A stretch of DNA of 64,000 nt from Bolinopsis microptera (Eukaryota > Ctenophora > Tentaculata > Lobata > Bolinopsidae). Positions within the stretch are counted from its first letter, which is position 1. The number at the start of each line of letters is the position of its first letter. The notes under the pieces are model-generated. The model was not told where the DNA came from and ran no database searches. It worked only from the letters and a program-made list of their open reading frames with translations. Positions 54,091 to 64,000 of the stretch are shown here, piece after piece. The position numbers were made by a program, and so were the translations under genes. The stretch spans positions 372,001 to 436,000 of the forward strand of contig NC_087073.1 of assembly GCF_026151205.1 (NCBI RefSeq), written 5' to 3'.

Positions 54091-55197
54091 TGCGCGTCGG
54101 GATTTCAAATCGAGCGCTCATCAATTTTTATAATGGCAAGTCCGCAGCGTTTAGAGCTGCATTGTTGATTATTGGGCAGCGCTCAGCCTGTCATTCCGCC
54201 GAATCTCTATTCATTAATGAACATGATAGCCTGAGGTTCCCAGGTAACATTGTTGACTAAACCAGACTGTGCACGTTGTGCTAGATGTCAAATGTTGCAG
54301 ATAGCGTATACGTTTTTTAAAACCATGTTTTGATTTGATTTGACTTGACTTAACTTGTAGTAAACGGTCGGCCGTTTTACAACACGGCAATATGACTGCT
54401 TGTGTTAGTTTCGACACTAAATATTTTGTTCTCGCTGCATGAGTATATAAATGTTTGATATGAATTATGAAATGAGAAGTCGTGTATTATGTAATATAAT
54501 AGATTCAGAAGACTCGTAAATGTGCAAGTATATGAATATTTATATTATATCATATCCATTGAATTATATTCATGGGACCAGCAAAAGCTCACAGCTAACA
54601 GCATTTATTTTTATTTATGATAAGATGATAAGTTCATTATGAGCAATTTTTAATTTAGTTCGTATCAGGCTAGGAGTCTAGTAATCGAGTTTTATTTGTT
54701 AATAAAAAAAACTTCTCTACGGTATTAGGAAAACTGCTGTGATAGACCGGAGCGCAGCAAAAAATTTAATAGCTTGTCCTGGACCGAATTCTACCAAATA
54801 TTTACTACAAGTATGACACTTTTCGGATTTAGAAGGGTGCTGTCCAGACTATGAGTATGTTAACGGTGCGCGGTGATATCATTGAAGCTAAAGTCGGCAC
54901 TAAAAATTAAAGTAAATATACCTCACGCCACACACTAATTGCATACGTTTGTAATTTTATTGTCTCTTATCAGCTTGCTTATTTCTCCTACCCGAACGCC
55001 TAACGGAGAGATTACTTTGTTATTTTACGTATCTGACAGGTAAAAATTAATAACAATAAATTTCACCTACTGAACGTATTCATAATAGAAAAGTTGCTAG
55101 TTTGGTTCTCCACCGTGCAATAGGATCTGTTTCACGTTCCGGTTCACTCTTTAAGATAAAAGCCTCTAATCGATGATTTTGCCCTTATAGCTTAGTT
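54091..55197. other. Gene-poor DNA
   Basis: I see no gene or repeat I can support. A weak similarity, CAGCCTGTCATTCCGCC at 54186 versus AAACCTGTCATTCCGCC at 55568, hints at an old dispersed repeat. Confidence 0.5.
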
Positions 55198-55290
55198 GTA
55201 CTTGTAGTGAATTCGTACGGAACGTTCACTAAAAATAGTTTGTGAACGCGTTCGCTAAAAGATTTTAACGTTTGGAACGTAAGGAACGTT
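55198..55290 (+). repeat. GGAACGTTC element, copy 1 (partial)
   Basis: Shares AACGTTCACTAAAAATAGTT and TGTGAACGCGTTCGCTAAAA with 57186-57372 and 61186-61385. Contains the palindromes GAACGCGTTC and GGAACGTTC. Confidence 0.8.
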
Positions 55291-56082
55291 AAAACAGGGC
55301 CTCCCACGGATTAAACAGTTTTGTGCGGAGAAAGAAGTGAAGAGAGAACGAAGCCAAAGAGTTCTCCGACAATTGTTCCAGCCAGCCTCACCGCAGCAAC
55401 GCCAACAGCAAGCAGGAACTTATCCATGCAACATATAATATATATAAGTATATACAACGCTGACCCAGAATGGACATGCCACGGTACCACTATAATATTT
55501 GCTTTGATTCTCCTTGATTGCACTAGCAGTAGCAGAATTTGCTGCTTATAATTCCTGGGCGTTGCTAAACCTGTCATTCCGCCCTATCTGCTATAGACAT
55601 ATTTTTAATCGCCATAATATGTTCAATGTTAAATCAATGTGTTTAACTTAATAAATGCAAAAGCCTGAGCGAGGTACCGTACCCAGGTAAATTGATCTTT
55701 GCAAGTTGAATTTGCGTTTCTGAAACCACTCTCTGCACTGGTAATTGTATTTAAAAGGGAACACAAAATGATGAACGTGACCAAAATTATTCCCCGCGCG
55801 ACGCGATAGCCGATAACTGATAAGATTCTCTTTCAGCATTCAGTTTCAGTTAATTCTGGGTAATTCGCACGTAAAATCATATTGGCACGTGTGCGTTCCA
55901 TGTTCTCAGAACTAGGCAACGGTAAGTTTATAATCTTTAACTTTAACTGTTTGGAAACAGGTGTTGTTATTTTATGCTGGGAATCCCAAAAAGTGCTTGA
56001 TCGGCCAGTTCATCATTGTGTCTCGCTAAATACTTGGCTAGTTTCATTATGCTTCGACTAATCATCACTGTTGGCTTGGGGA

Positions 56083-56231
56083 CAGGGACAAAAGGATTTC
56101 GCGATTATTTTGGCCAAATTTCGCGGTACCGCGAAATTTAACAGGCTATACATTAAACTACACATAAAATTTGTCACGGAGAATGGGAAATTTCGCGATT
56201 TTGTACATGCCGCGAAATCCTTTTGTCCCTG
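56083..56231. mobile_element. hAT-type MITE with 8-bp target duplication
   Basis: Terminal inverted repeats CAGGGACAAAAGGATTTCGC and GCGAAATCCTTTTGTCCCTG are perfect over 21 bases. Both sides are flanked by CTTGGGGA (56075-56082 and 56232-56239). CAGGG ends and 8-bp duplications are hAT hallmarks. The interior holds a second palindrome around AAATTTCGCGGTACCGCGAA. 149 bp, no coding. Confidence 0.9.
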
Positions 56232-56415
56232 CTTGGGGATGGTATTCAACTGTTGAGGGCTTACTGTAACAACCATTGATACGCTTATAGTTATCAAACA
56301 GCAACTAACCGATATCCAATGGGTCTCAGCCATAGATTTAGAACAATATAGGCTCAACGGTGGCTCGGAAAAGTATAATCTTCATGGTATGGTCTTATAT
56401 ATGATTTTGGTCTAT

Positions 56416-56800
56416 TAGAACGAGTTTTAAGTGAAATATATCCTCCAGAGATGATTATGAATAAAAATAATACTTCAGTTCGTGAAACTGACTTTTTAGA
56501 TATTAGTCTTACTATCACTATCAATATTTATAAGGGAAAATTTTTTAAAAAACTTTACGACAAGAGGAACGATTATAATTTTGATGTCATTAATTATCCC
56601 TATTAGATGGGAATAATCCCAAAGGCCAGTATTATGGTAAATTTATTAGTCAGTTAGTTCGTTTAGCTCGTATTAATAGTTCTTATAACAGTTTTATTTT
56701 GGATTGTAAAAATTTAGTTCGTAAACTTGCACGACAAAGTTTTAATATTGCTGCACCTTGCGCAAACGGTTTGAAATCTTTGTCGACAAGTATTTTAACA
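56416..56800 (+). pseudogene. Retroelement fragment (RT C-terminal region)
   Basis: One frame reads ETDFLDISLTI, GKFFKKLYDKRNDYNFDVIN and YPY, then after a stop/frameshift near 56605 continues DGNNPKGQYYGKFISQLVRL and ARINSSYNSFI. The DFLDL..LYDKRDDFNF..PYLDGNIP..QLVRxAR pattern is a recurrent segment just after the RT domain in animal retroelement proteins. The clade cannot be named from this. The ends are missing and it is frameshifted. Confidence 0.65.
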
Positions 56801-57185
56801 TTTGGGGAAAATTTGGGATTAATTTTACTTCGGAATATGTATTTTAGCATGACGTGTCATTCTTTTTTTTAGTTCAGTTCGTTTTCAATTTTTAATCTTA
56901 ATTTTAATTTTCAGTACGTTTTACCTAACAAAATCATTTTTTACTTTTAGCTAGCAGAATGGTTTTCAGATTGCATTAATGAACTGTGCTATGAGCTGGT
57001 CCCAAGTCCAGACGCCATTTTATTCTTTGTAATTTTCAATAACCCTGTCTAGTCATTGACTACTGATTTATGAAATCACTAATCCTTTCGATTTCTGTGC
57101 CACTAACTGCCTTGATTTCATCAGTCCCTATATTGATAGGTTCATGCGCAAATTTACCTAGTTTAGCCGTCATTAATTAGGTACA

Positions 57186-57372
57186 GACCACTAAAAATAG
57201 TTTGTGAACGCGTTCGCTAAAAGATTTTAACGTTCGCAACATAATGGTAAAGGAACGTTAATCAGATTTAAAATATCAACACGTCGACACGCCATCGTTT
57301 CCCGCAATTTTACATGTTCTAGATGAGTTAGGAGAGTTTTAGCGCGCATGCATGCACGTTTCACTTTTCAGG
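57186..57372 (+). repeat. GGAACGTTC element, copy 2
   Basis: Matches 61186-61385 along AACACGTCGACACGCCATCG, TTTCCCGCAATTTTAC and GCGCGCATGCATGCACGT. Lacks the first palindrome. Confidence 0.82.
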
Positions 57373-57792
57373 CCCTAAAACTCCGCTATATAGTGTTTCT
57401 GGATAGAAGTCGACTATTTATGCTCAATTCTCGAGCCGATAATAGTCTTGCTTAGATTTTCAGACAATAGTCTTAAGATTCCAGTTGGTTTCATTGGTGT
57501 AATTTATTACAAATATTATCTGTTCGCCTTAAAGTTAGCAAATTTTGCTTTTCGCAATTGAAACTATAAAAGCGATATGATTAGTCTTGCCAACAAAAGG
57601 TGGCTCGAGCTCCATTCCCCCCTACATTCAGTAGGGTTTTGTGTTCACCCGGCTTATATATCAAGGATTTGATCAGCACACGAATCAGGATGTCTGGAAG
57701 GAGTTTCGGCAGTATCGAGATAGCCCGACCACTGTCCGCGGACAACTGTCCACGAACACCTGTCTACCAGATCATTACTGCATAATGACAGT
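57373..57792. other. Gene-poor DNA
   Basis: No supported feature. Two overlapping open frames of about 60 codons have no recognisable motif. Confidence 0.45.
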
Positions 57793-57878
57793 ATCCCCTG
57801 AATCAAGCAGGGTTCACATCATCCCCTGAATCAAGCAGGGTTCACATCATCCCCTGAATCAAGCAGGGTTCACATCAT
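57793..57878 (+). repeat. 28-bp unit, three copies
   Basis: ATCCCCTGAATCAAGCAGGG plus TTCACATC in perfect tandem at 57793, 57821 and 57849. Confidence 0.95.
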
Positions 57879-58243
57879 CGCACGCGAATTTCAATCAGCG
57901 GTGGTGTCAAGGCTTATTAAACGATTAAGCAACCTTACGGGAGGCGGTGGGTCCATTAATTTCGTCCATTAGACAGAAGAGTACCATGTCAGGAATTGGA
58001 ATAGCTGTTGTTGTTGTTGTTGATGATGGCAACTGATAATACTTCACCAAAAACGAACGACTTATATACCACATTTTAATCGTAATCATTTATTTCATTG
58101 AGCAATCAATATTATTCTACTACTTGGAAGGAGTTTCTAGATGTCATGGACACGTGGTGTGACGGCGCAACAAAGAAGAAGATACTTTAATTTCGTAGTA
58201 CACGTTCTACCGAGAGAAAAGAGGCTTATTCTCTACTGACGCT

Positions 58244-58455
58244 GCCTCAAGTTTTAGCCAAGATTCTGACGGTCCAGTCTCTTGGTGGAGCAACTTCGGT
58301 TGAGAGGTACCCGAACTACAGAGTTTTCCAATGAAAGCGCTGTCGCAATCGACATCAGCCTCACCCTGTGAGACGAATTGGAGCTTGTACGACTGGGTGA
58401 TAAACAAAAAAAGAAACCGCCCCACAGTTAACAAGCAGCGAGACCTTATTATTAT
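58244..58455 (+). pseudogene. hAT transposase dimerisation-domain fragment
   Basis: Plus strand reads DGPVSWWSNFG, stop, EVPELQSFPMKALSQSTSAS, PCETNWSLYDWV, NKKRNRP. This fits the hAT C-terminal dimerisation domain (WW..FG..VPELQ..A...LSQ..SSS.CERNWS.....KKRNR). One in-frame stop and no preceding DDE core; a relic. Confidence 0.75.
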
Positions 58456-59036
58456 TTATGTTATTATATTTATGTTATTATATTTATGTTAACACAAGTT
58501 TGCGTCTTATGAAAAATTCACGAATTAAGGAGCAATAATTTTATTATTATTTGCTTATTGCTATACTAGTGACTTATTTTTATTCATTATTGTTTATTTA
58601 CTGTCTAATTCCGACAACATAGTTTTATCTCATTGTATCCATTTAAAGTTAAAAACGGACATTAAAATGAACGCTCGGAGCCCGGAGGCATTCAAACGTT
58701 TACGTACGGGCGTTGACTTGAACGTAAATGGGCAGACTATTTAACTTTAAGGTTAAACGGATATTAATATATGTACGCTATGCCCTAGCTGGGGCCTCTT
58801 CTCAGACTCTCGAGCGTTCAATTTGAATTGGTGTCGATTCAAAATTAAAGTTAATTAAAGTTCAATAAGATAAACTTATCATTGCTGGTTTGATTTTGGA
58901 ACCTTCTCTAGACCTAGTAATTTTGGATTCGTAAGTTATGTGCGAGAATAGCTTCCCAGTCCCACGTCAAAGTGATTTATAGATTATCCTTATTTTTAAG
59001 GGAATCGTTAGGTATTCGTATACTTATAGTATAGTT
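58456..59036. other. Gene-poor DNA
   Basis: AT-rich; a short TTATGTTATTATATTTATG duplication at 58449-58490. No gene seen. Confidence 0.45.
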
Positions 59037-59589
59037 TTATTATTACACGTACGTGACCAATATTATTCCCCGCGCGATGTTATTACAAATTAGATTCTCT
59101 TTCACTTTGATCAGTTTCTTTCAAAAACAGATTTGCGCGTCAAATATATTTAGTTTGCGCGCTTTTGGTACTCCCAAAAGTACGTCAAAATGCAATTCTG
59201 TGAATTGCATTATTATAAATTTATAGTCATAGGTAATAGGCTCCATGTCATTGTCCACAGGACTGGTCACCGTTAACCTTGTTTAACTTAAACTGGTTGG
59301 AAAACGCAGATGTGTTATGAAAAATAATGTTTATCGCTTTGCCATTCGGCCGGTAGAATTAGATCAGAAAATCATGCGGATACCGATAAGACGATAAAAC
59401 AGTTATCGAATTTTATACCTTTACCTAAGGCTAATGGTGATGCAACGCTAATGGAATACCTTGATCAGAAAGAAGTAAGAACTTTTGCTTTTGGCAAATC
59501 TAAAAACCACGGAAATTTTCAGCGACATCAACGCTAAAAGTAAAATCGGAAACGATTTTCACTTCAAGATCTACTTAGAGAAAGGGTAA

Positions 59590-60985
59590 TCTTACTGTAG
59601 TGCGACACGAACTGTAATGCGACACGAACTGTAATGCGACACGTACTCTAGTGCAAAGTCCGACAAAAACACCCTCTGTCGCACTAGGGTACGTGTCGCA
59701 CTACCATCCAGGTAGCGTACTCTACTGCGACAAAATATCCTGACTTATTTCCAAGCTCAGGTCACATCCTATCCTTCTTATGGACCATTAAGTGATTCGT
59801 CGGGTCGGTTCACGTCACTTATTTCGAATTGATCTTGCGAATACGATTCGTCGGTTCACATCACGTGTTTCGAAGTGATCCACTGATCACAATTCCTTCG
59901 GGTCAGTTCAAGCCACGTATGCAGTGTGTGATCCACCGGGTAACTCTTAAGCAGCATATGATCCTCATTCCTATCACACGTATCGTATGAAGGTATATCT
60001 CCGATTTGGATAACAAGTTCATATTCTTGGGCCATATATAAAGTCACGATGATTCTACCAAAGCATCGAACAACATCAACATGTATTCTTCAATCACCTC
60101 CATTCCTGGACGCACTACTGGTTCAAGAAACGTTATCCACGACGGATACCGCTACTGCCTGGATAATTAGAAGCGCGACGACAGGACCTACTGGCGATCC
60201 ACTGGGAAGATCTGCTCCGGACGTCTCAGTCTGATGAACGACACTAGGTACTGTGACCAGTACGAAGACTTATTCCCACCCTCCTACTCCTGCAGCAAAC
60301 TCTGTCCACACAGCAAAGCAGCATATGAAACGGAAAGCTTCCGATACTGACCTCCCTACGAAACACCTACCTAATTGCTGATGCTGTTGGACATTATGAA
60401 GCCCTCTTGGATGAGCTCCTTGCTTTTGGAGTCGACCCTCAATCTGTCATGAGTGACTACGAGAGAGCCCTGATAAACGCTGTGGAGACAACCTGTATAC
60501 TACCAAGAGAGGATGCTTCTTCCACCACAAGCAAGCACTTTGGAGGAAGATGCAGCAACATGACCTAGTCCCGGAATACAACGCAGAGAACTCAGCAGTA
60601 CGGAAGTACATACTTTAAGATGATCGGTGCTATTGCCTTCGTGGACCTAATCTTCGTGGACCTAATCTTCGTGGATTGTAATCTTTGATTTTATATTTAA
60701 CCCCATATTTACTCATACACGACTACACTCTTGTCATTAAAACTTAAAAATGGAAAGTCAAATTTTTATTGCGTAAAGTGTTTTGTCGCACTTTAGTTCG
60801 TGTCGCACTACAGTCCAGGTAGCGCACTGTAGTGCGACAGTGTCGGCCTTGAAATTTCTCTGTCGCACTAGGGTACGTGTCGCACTACGATCCAGGTAGC
60901 GTACTCTACTGCGACAGTGTCGATCTTGGAGGTTTCGCACTAGGGTACATGTCGCACTAGAGTACGTGTCGCACTACAGTACGTG
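59590..60985 (+). mobile_element. FLYWCH-MULE element
   Basis: The ends are inverted: CTGTAGTGCGACACGAACTG on the left and GTACGTGTCGCACTACAGTA on the right, with many internal GTGCGACAC/GTGTCGCAC words over ~150-200 bp at each side. The interior encodes FLYWCH and MULE pieces. It sits in one arm of the palindrome and is missing from the other, so it is younger than the palindrome. Some palindrome sequence was lost at the insertion, so no clean target duplication can be seen. Confidence 0.75.
60118..60660 (+). pseudogene. FLYWCH zinc finger and MULE transposase remnant
   Basis: 60121-60240: NVIHDGYRYCLDN, stop, KRDDRTYWRS, KICSGRLSL, a FLYWCH-type finger with Ser replacing the usual Cys after YWR. 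60380-60502: YEALLDELLAFGVDPQSVMS then DYERALINAVETTC, the MULE core with a catalytic Asp (SDYERA). 60506-60600, shifted frame: GCFFHHKQALWRKMQQHDLV then PEYNAENSAVRKYI. FLYWCH-MULE is a known metazoan arrangement. Multiple stops and frameshifts. A TATA-like CATATATAAAG lies at about 60033. Confidence 0.78.
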
Positions 60986-61185
60986 AACCGAACTGCTGAA
61001 GGTAATTCGTTAGAAGGCTTACATCTCGATCCCGGGGTGCGGATAGAAGAAAAACATTATTTATAGTCTTGGACACTTATAACTAGCTGATAGCACAGAC
61101 TACGTTTTTGTTAGGAAGAATTAGGGTCCGCAAATATGATGTCATTGTCAAAGTATGAGTATTTACTTTGATAGACACCCGGCTT

Positions 61186-61385
61186 AGTTGTAGTGAACGT
61201 ACGGAACGTTCACTAAAAATAGTTTGTGAACGCGTTCGCTAAAAGATTTAACGTTCGGAACATAAGGTAAAGGAACGTTAATCAGATTTGAAATATTAAC
61301 ACGTCGACACGCCATCGTTTCCCGCAATTTTACTTGTTCTAGATGAGTTAGAAGAGTTTTAGCGCGCGTGCATGCACGTGTCAGC
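61186..61385 (+). repeat. GGAACGTTC element, copy 3 (most complete)
   Basis: Starts near GTAGTGAACGTACGGAACGT and ends near GCGCGTGCATGCACGTG. Sits in the spacer of the large palindrome. Confidence 0.82.
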
Positions 61386-62507
61386 AGAAAATATTTTAAA
61401 TGCTAATAATTTAGGTATTTAATGAAAAAATATGTTAGTCTCATTATCGTATAATGGTCAGCATCCGCAATGTCTATCAGTACAGCATCTCTACGTAATT
61501 GTGTACACTGTATAGTACACGGAATGAAGTATCGAGCATTAACAGATATATGTGTCATCATTAATTATGGATGAAAATACCTTTGAACTATTGAAAGTTG
61601 ATGATCAATAAACGTCATGCGGTTTGCTACAAGTACAGTCAAGTTAGTATAAGATCTGTCGAAATTCGAGTGAAATTATTTTCATTCCCATACATTCAAA
61701 AACTGAGACAGTAAACCTTATTTATATTTAGACATGATAAGTAAAAGTAACTCCAATCATTCCAATTTTTCGTCTGGTGTATGTGAGATTTTTCCCTCCA
61801 AATACTTTACCGGCTGATAAACATTAATATATTTCATGTACACATCTGTTTTCCAAACAGTTTAAGTTAAAGACTAAAGTTACCGGTACGTGACCAGAAC
61901 TGCATTGAGTGCACACGTGCGAATTTGATTTTACGCACGAATTAGTATTAAATGTTAGACCAAGAAATTGATCTAACACACAACTGTACTTCTGTACACT
62001 TCAATGATTGGGCTGATGACTCCAGTGAAAGGGCTGGTGACTCTAGCGAAAGTGCTGGTGACGAGGAGAAAGACCATAAACCAGGGATTCCTTCGGGAGC
62101 ATGTAAGATTATATCCAAAGTTTGTTCGCCAATGGGGTGTGTCTGGGTGTCAAAGATCTTCAAGGTGGGTGCTACTTGTGATGAACTCTAGAAGGATGGG
62201 ATGGTAATACTCGGTCTGGCCGTCTGGAAGCCCATATAATTCCAGTTCAGAAACCGATTAAGGAGGTGCGGCTACTGATGAGAAGTCTCCTTAAAGTTTA
62301 TTTGGGTTAGAAACGCCATCTGGGTCCCTACCCTCGCACAAGATTATTCTCAATTTTCTTGTTGTGTTCCACAATTCTGTTCCACAATAAGTATACTTAC
62401 CTTTATGTACATGATATCTTTCTATAGCATATTCTCTATACAATAGTGTTTCTCCTATAATAATATATTGTACATGACAGACATAGAACTTATCCTGACT
62501 GTCATCT
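61386..62507. other. Palindrome spacer, no supported gene
   Basis: AT-rich. Open frames around 61950-62200 include a small duplicated acidic stretch (GDSSE-like) but no domain, and the frames conflict on both strands. Confidence 0.45.
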
Positions 62508-63324
62508 TTTGCGGACCCTAATTCTTCCTAACAAAAACGTAGTCTGTGCTATCAGCTAGTTATAAGTGTCCAAGACTATAAATAATGTTTTTCTTCTATC
62601 CGCACCCCGGGATCGAGATGTAAGCCTTCTAACGAATTACCTTCAGCAGTTCCATAACTTAAGGTAGATACCATACTATACTACTTGTATCACGTCGCGA
62701 TCCCCACCGACATGTCATTACTTTCTCTAAGTAGATCTTGAAGTGAAAATCGTTTCCGATTTTAGCGTTGATGTCGCTGAAAATTTCCGTGGTTGTTAGA
62801 TTTGCCAAAAGCAAAAGTTCTTACTTCTTTCTGATCAAGGTATTCCATTAGCGTTGCATCACCATTAGCCTTAGGTAAAGGTATGAAATTCGATAACTGT
62901 TTTATCGTCTTATCGGTATCCGCATGATTTTCTGATCTAATTCTACCGGCCGAATGGCAAAGCGATAAACATTATTTTTCATAACACATCCGCGTTTTCC
63001 GACCAGTTTAAGTTAAACAAGGTTAACGGTGACCAGTCCTGTGGACAATGACATGGAGCCTATTACCTATGACTATAAATTTATAATAATGCAATTCACA
63101 GAATTGCATTTTGACGTATTTTTGGGAGTACCAAAAGCGCGCAAACTAAATATATTTGACGCGCGAATCTGTTTTTGAAAGAAACTGATCAAAGTGAAAG
63201 AGAATCTAATTTGTAATAACATCGCGCGGGGAATAATATTGGTCACGTACGTGTAATAATAAAACGGGAAAATACTACAATATAATCAAGGTACGATGTT
63301 GGATACCTTAGTTCTATATAGTCT

Positions 63325-63974
63325 ATGTAATAAGCGCCATGAGCTGGCACAGAATTTTTTGTCTCTGATTTTGATAAATCCGGTACCAAAAGTTGCCTCT
63401 AAGTGTGAATAATGAAAATTCACCGTGTAGCACGATAACGTCGAGCTGTATGTGGGCCTTTTGTGCATCGCAAGAGTGTACAAAGGACGAAAAATAGGTA
63501 ATTTATTGCTTAAAATGCCTATAACTCCTAACATATTGAATATTTTGAAATAATTTATACAGGATCGTAATGAGCTTAGTCAGACGCAACTTTTAGTACC
63601 AAAATTATAATGTTTGAAGCACAAAAATTTTGTCAAAATTTCACACAAGGGGGGACCCTTGTGTTCAGATTAAAAATTTTTGAAAATAATTTTCCTTTAA
63701 ATCTTAAAATATTAGTACCAAAAGTTTCGTCTCGATGAGCTTATTACGATGCCATAATAATTACGTGATAATAACTGAAAATGTGAAAGTTATAGGCCAA
63801 AAACTAAAAATTTGCGCGAAAAAAGCACGCGCGGCGAACAAGCGCCGTGTAGCATTTTAGCGAAAATTGCTACACGGTGGATTTATTTTATTCACATTTT
63901 TAGACAACTTTTGGTACCAAATTTATCGAAATCGGAGAAAAAAAGTTCTGTGCTCGCGCTTGGCGCTTATTACA
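63325..63974. mobile_element. 650-bp element with ~130-bp terminal inverted repeats
   Basis: Left end TGTAATAAGCGCCATGAG with TCCGGTACCAAAAGTTGCC; right end TTTTGGTACCAAATTTATCG with CTTGGCGCTTATTACA. The match continues inward to GTGAATAATGAAAATTCACC versus the inverted complement near 63880. Identity about 80%. The interior holds an ACAAGGGGGGACCCTTGT hairpin. No coding and no convincing target duplication. Confidence 0.75.
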
Positions 63975-64000
63975 CTGACTAATATCTTTCGATAGCAACT

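Larger units (their letters stand above)
59037..63263. repeat. Large interrupted palindrome
   Basis: Outer arms: 59037-59585 versus 62721-63263 (inverted; shared words CACGTACGTGACCAATATTA, GAATTGCATTATTATAAATT, CAAGATCTACTTAGAGAAAG). Inner arms: 60990-61132 versus 62508-62653 (inverted; CCCGGGGTGCGGATAGAAGA, AGTCTTGGACACTTATAACT). The left arm is interrupted by the FLYWCH-MULE element; the spacer is 61133-62507. Likely an old foldback element or inverted segmental duplication. Confidence 0.85.

Noticed and set aside
55311-55577. Hydrophobic small ORF on the minus strand (KFLLAVGVAAVRLAG)
   Set aside because: Membrane-like by composition only; no second copy, promoter or family resemblance, and an equal-length frame exists on the other strand.
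61948-62207. Overlapping 60-80 codon frames on both strands
   Set aside because: Mutually exclusive frames without recognisable domains in a decayed spacer.

Overview
This window looks like a repeat-dominated, AT-rich nuclear segment from an invertebrate animal. Supporting signs are interstitial TTAGGG-type telomeric repeats, a two-exon gene with GT-AG splice sites, TATA boxes without bacterial ribosome sites, a tRNA-derived SINE, and an assortment of eukaryotic transposons (piggyBac, Merlin, MULE with FLYWCH finger, hAT, Helitron, CR1-like LINE). The sequence alone does not identify the phylum. I see no intact rRNA or tRNA gene and no bacterial operon.

Layout. 1-1241 is a 56-bp satellite. 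2290-5087 holds the only gene that does not look like a transposon gene: a NERD-nuclease/SF1-helicase protein (739 aa) preceded by two similar exon-like cassettes. 5100-9000 is mostly gene-poor DNA with a MITE, an 18-bp repeat and a reverse-transcriptase relic. 9021-32689 is a large direct duplication. Each unit begins with a 35-bp AT-rich array, runs through a dead LINE, reaches a compound telomere-like array (TCAGGG/TTAGGG bounded by inverted CAATTG 16-mers), and ends in a 43-bp satellite. Copy 1 is interrupted by a 4.9-kb segment with a complete piggyBac-family gene, which lies between two almost identical 1,034-bp direct repeats. Copy 2 carries its own small insertions. A Helitron, a SINE and a MULE with 0.8-kb terminal inverted repeats sit inside the satellite arrays.

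34537-38102 is the longest 43-bp array. 38103-50646 is a ~12.5-kb composite bounded by ~1-kb inverted repeats built from CGGCTA-type subrepeats. It contains a zinc-knuckle/proline-repeat/HTH gene and a Merlin-type DDE transposase gene. The transposase gene is split by a ~6.6-kb insertion that carries a PHD-endonuclease-RT ORF and an ORF fusing coiled coil, AlkB-like dioxygenase and SGNH hydrolase. 50648-53836 is a second direct copy of the left end of this composite, including its gene. 53858-64000 is gene-poor and full of relics: hAT MITE, hAT and RT fragments, a FLYWCH-MULE pseudogene, a broken ~4.2-kb palindrome and a 650-bp inverted-repeat element.

The genes do not form a pathway; most belong to mobile elements. 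The most unusual items are the AlkB-SGNH ORF next to the LINE RT ORF, the piggyBac gene with an 18-fold 13-residue coiled coil and flanking TTAA-centred palindromes on a 32-bp rhythm, the NERD-helicase gene, and the layered insertion history readable from the satellites.
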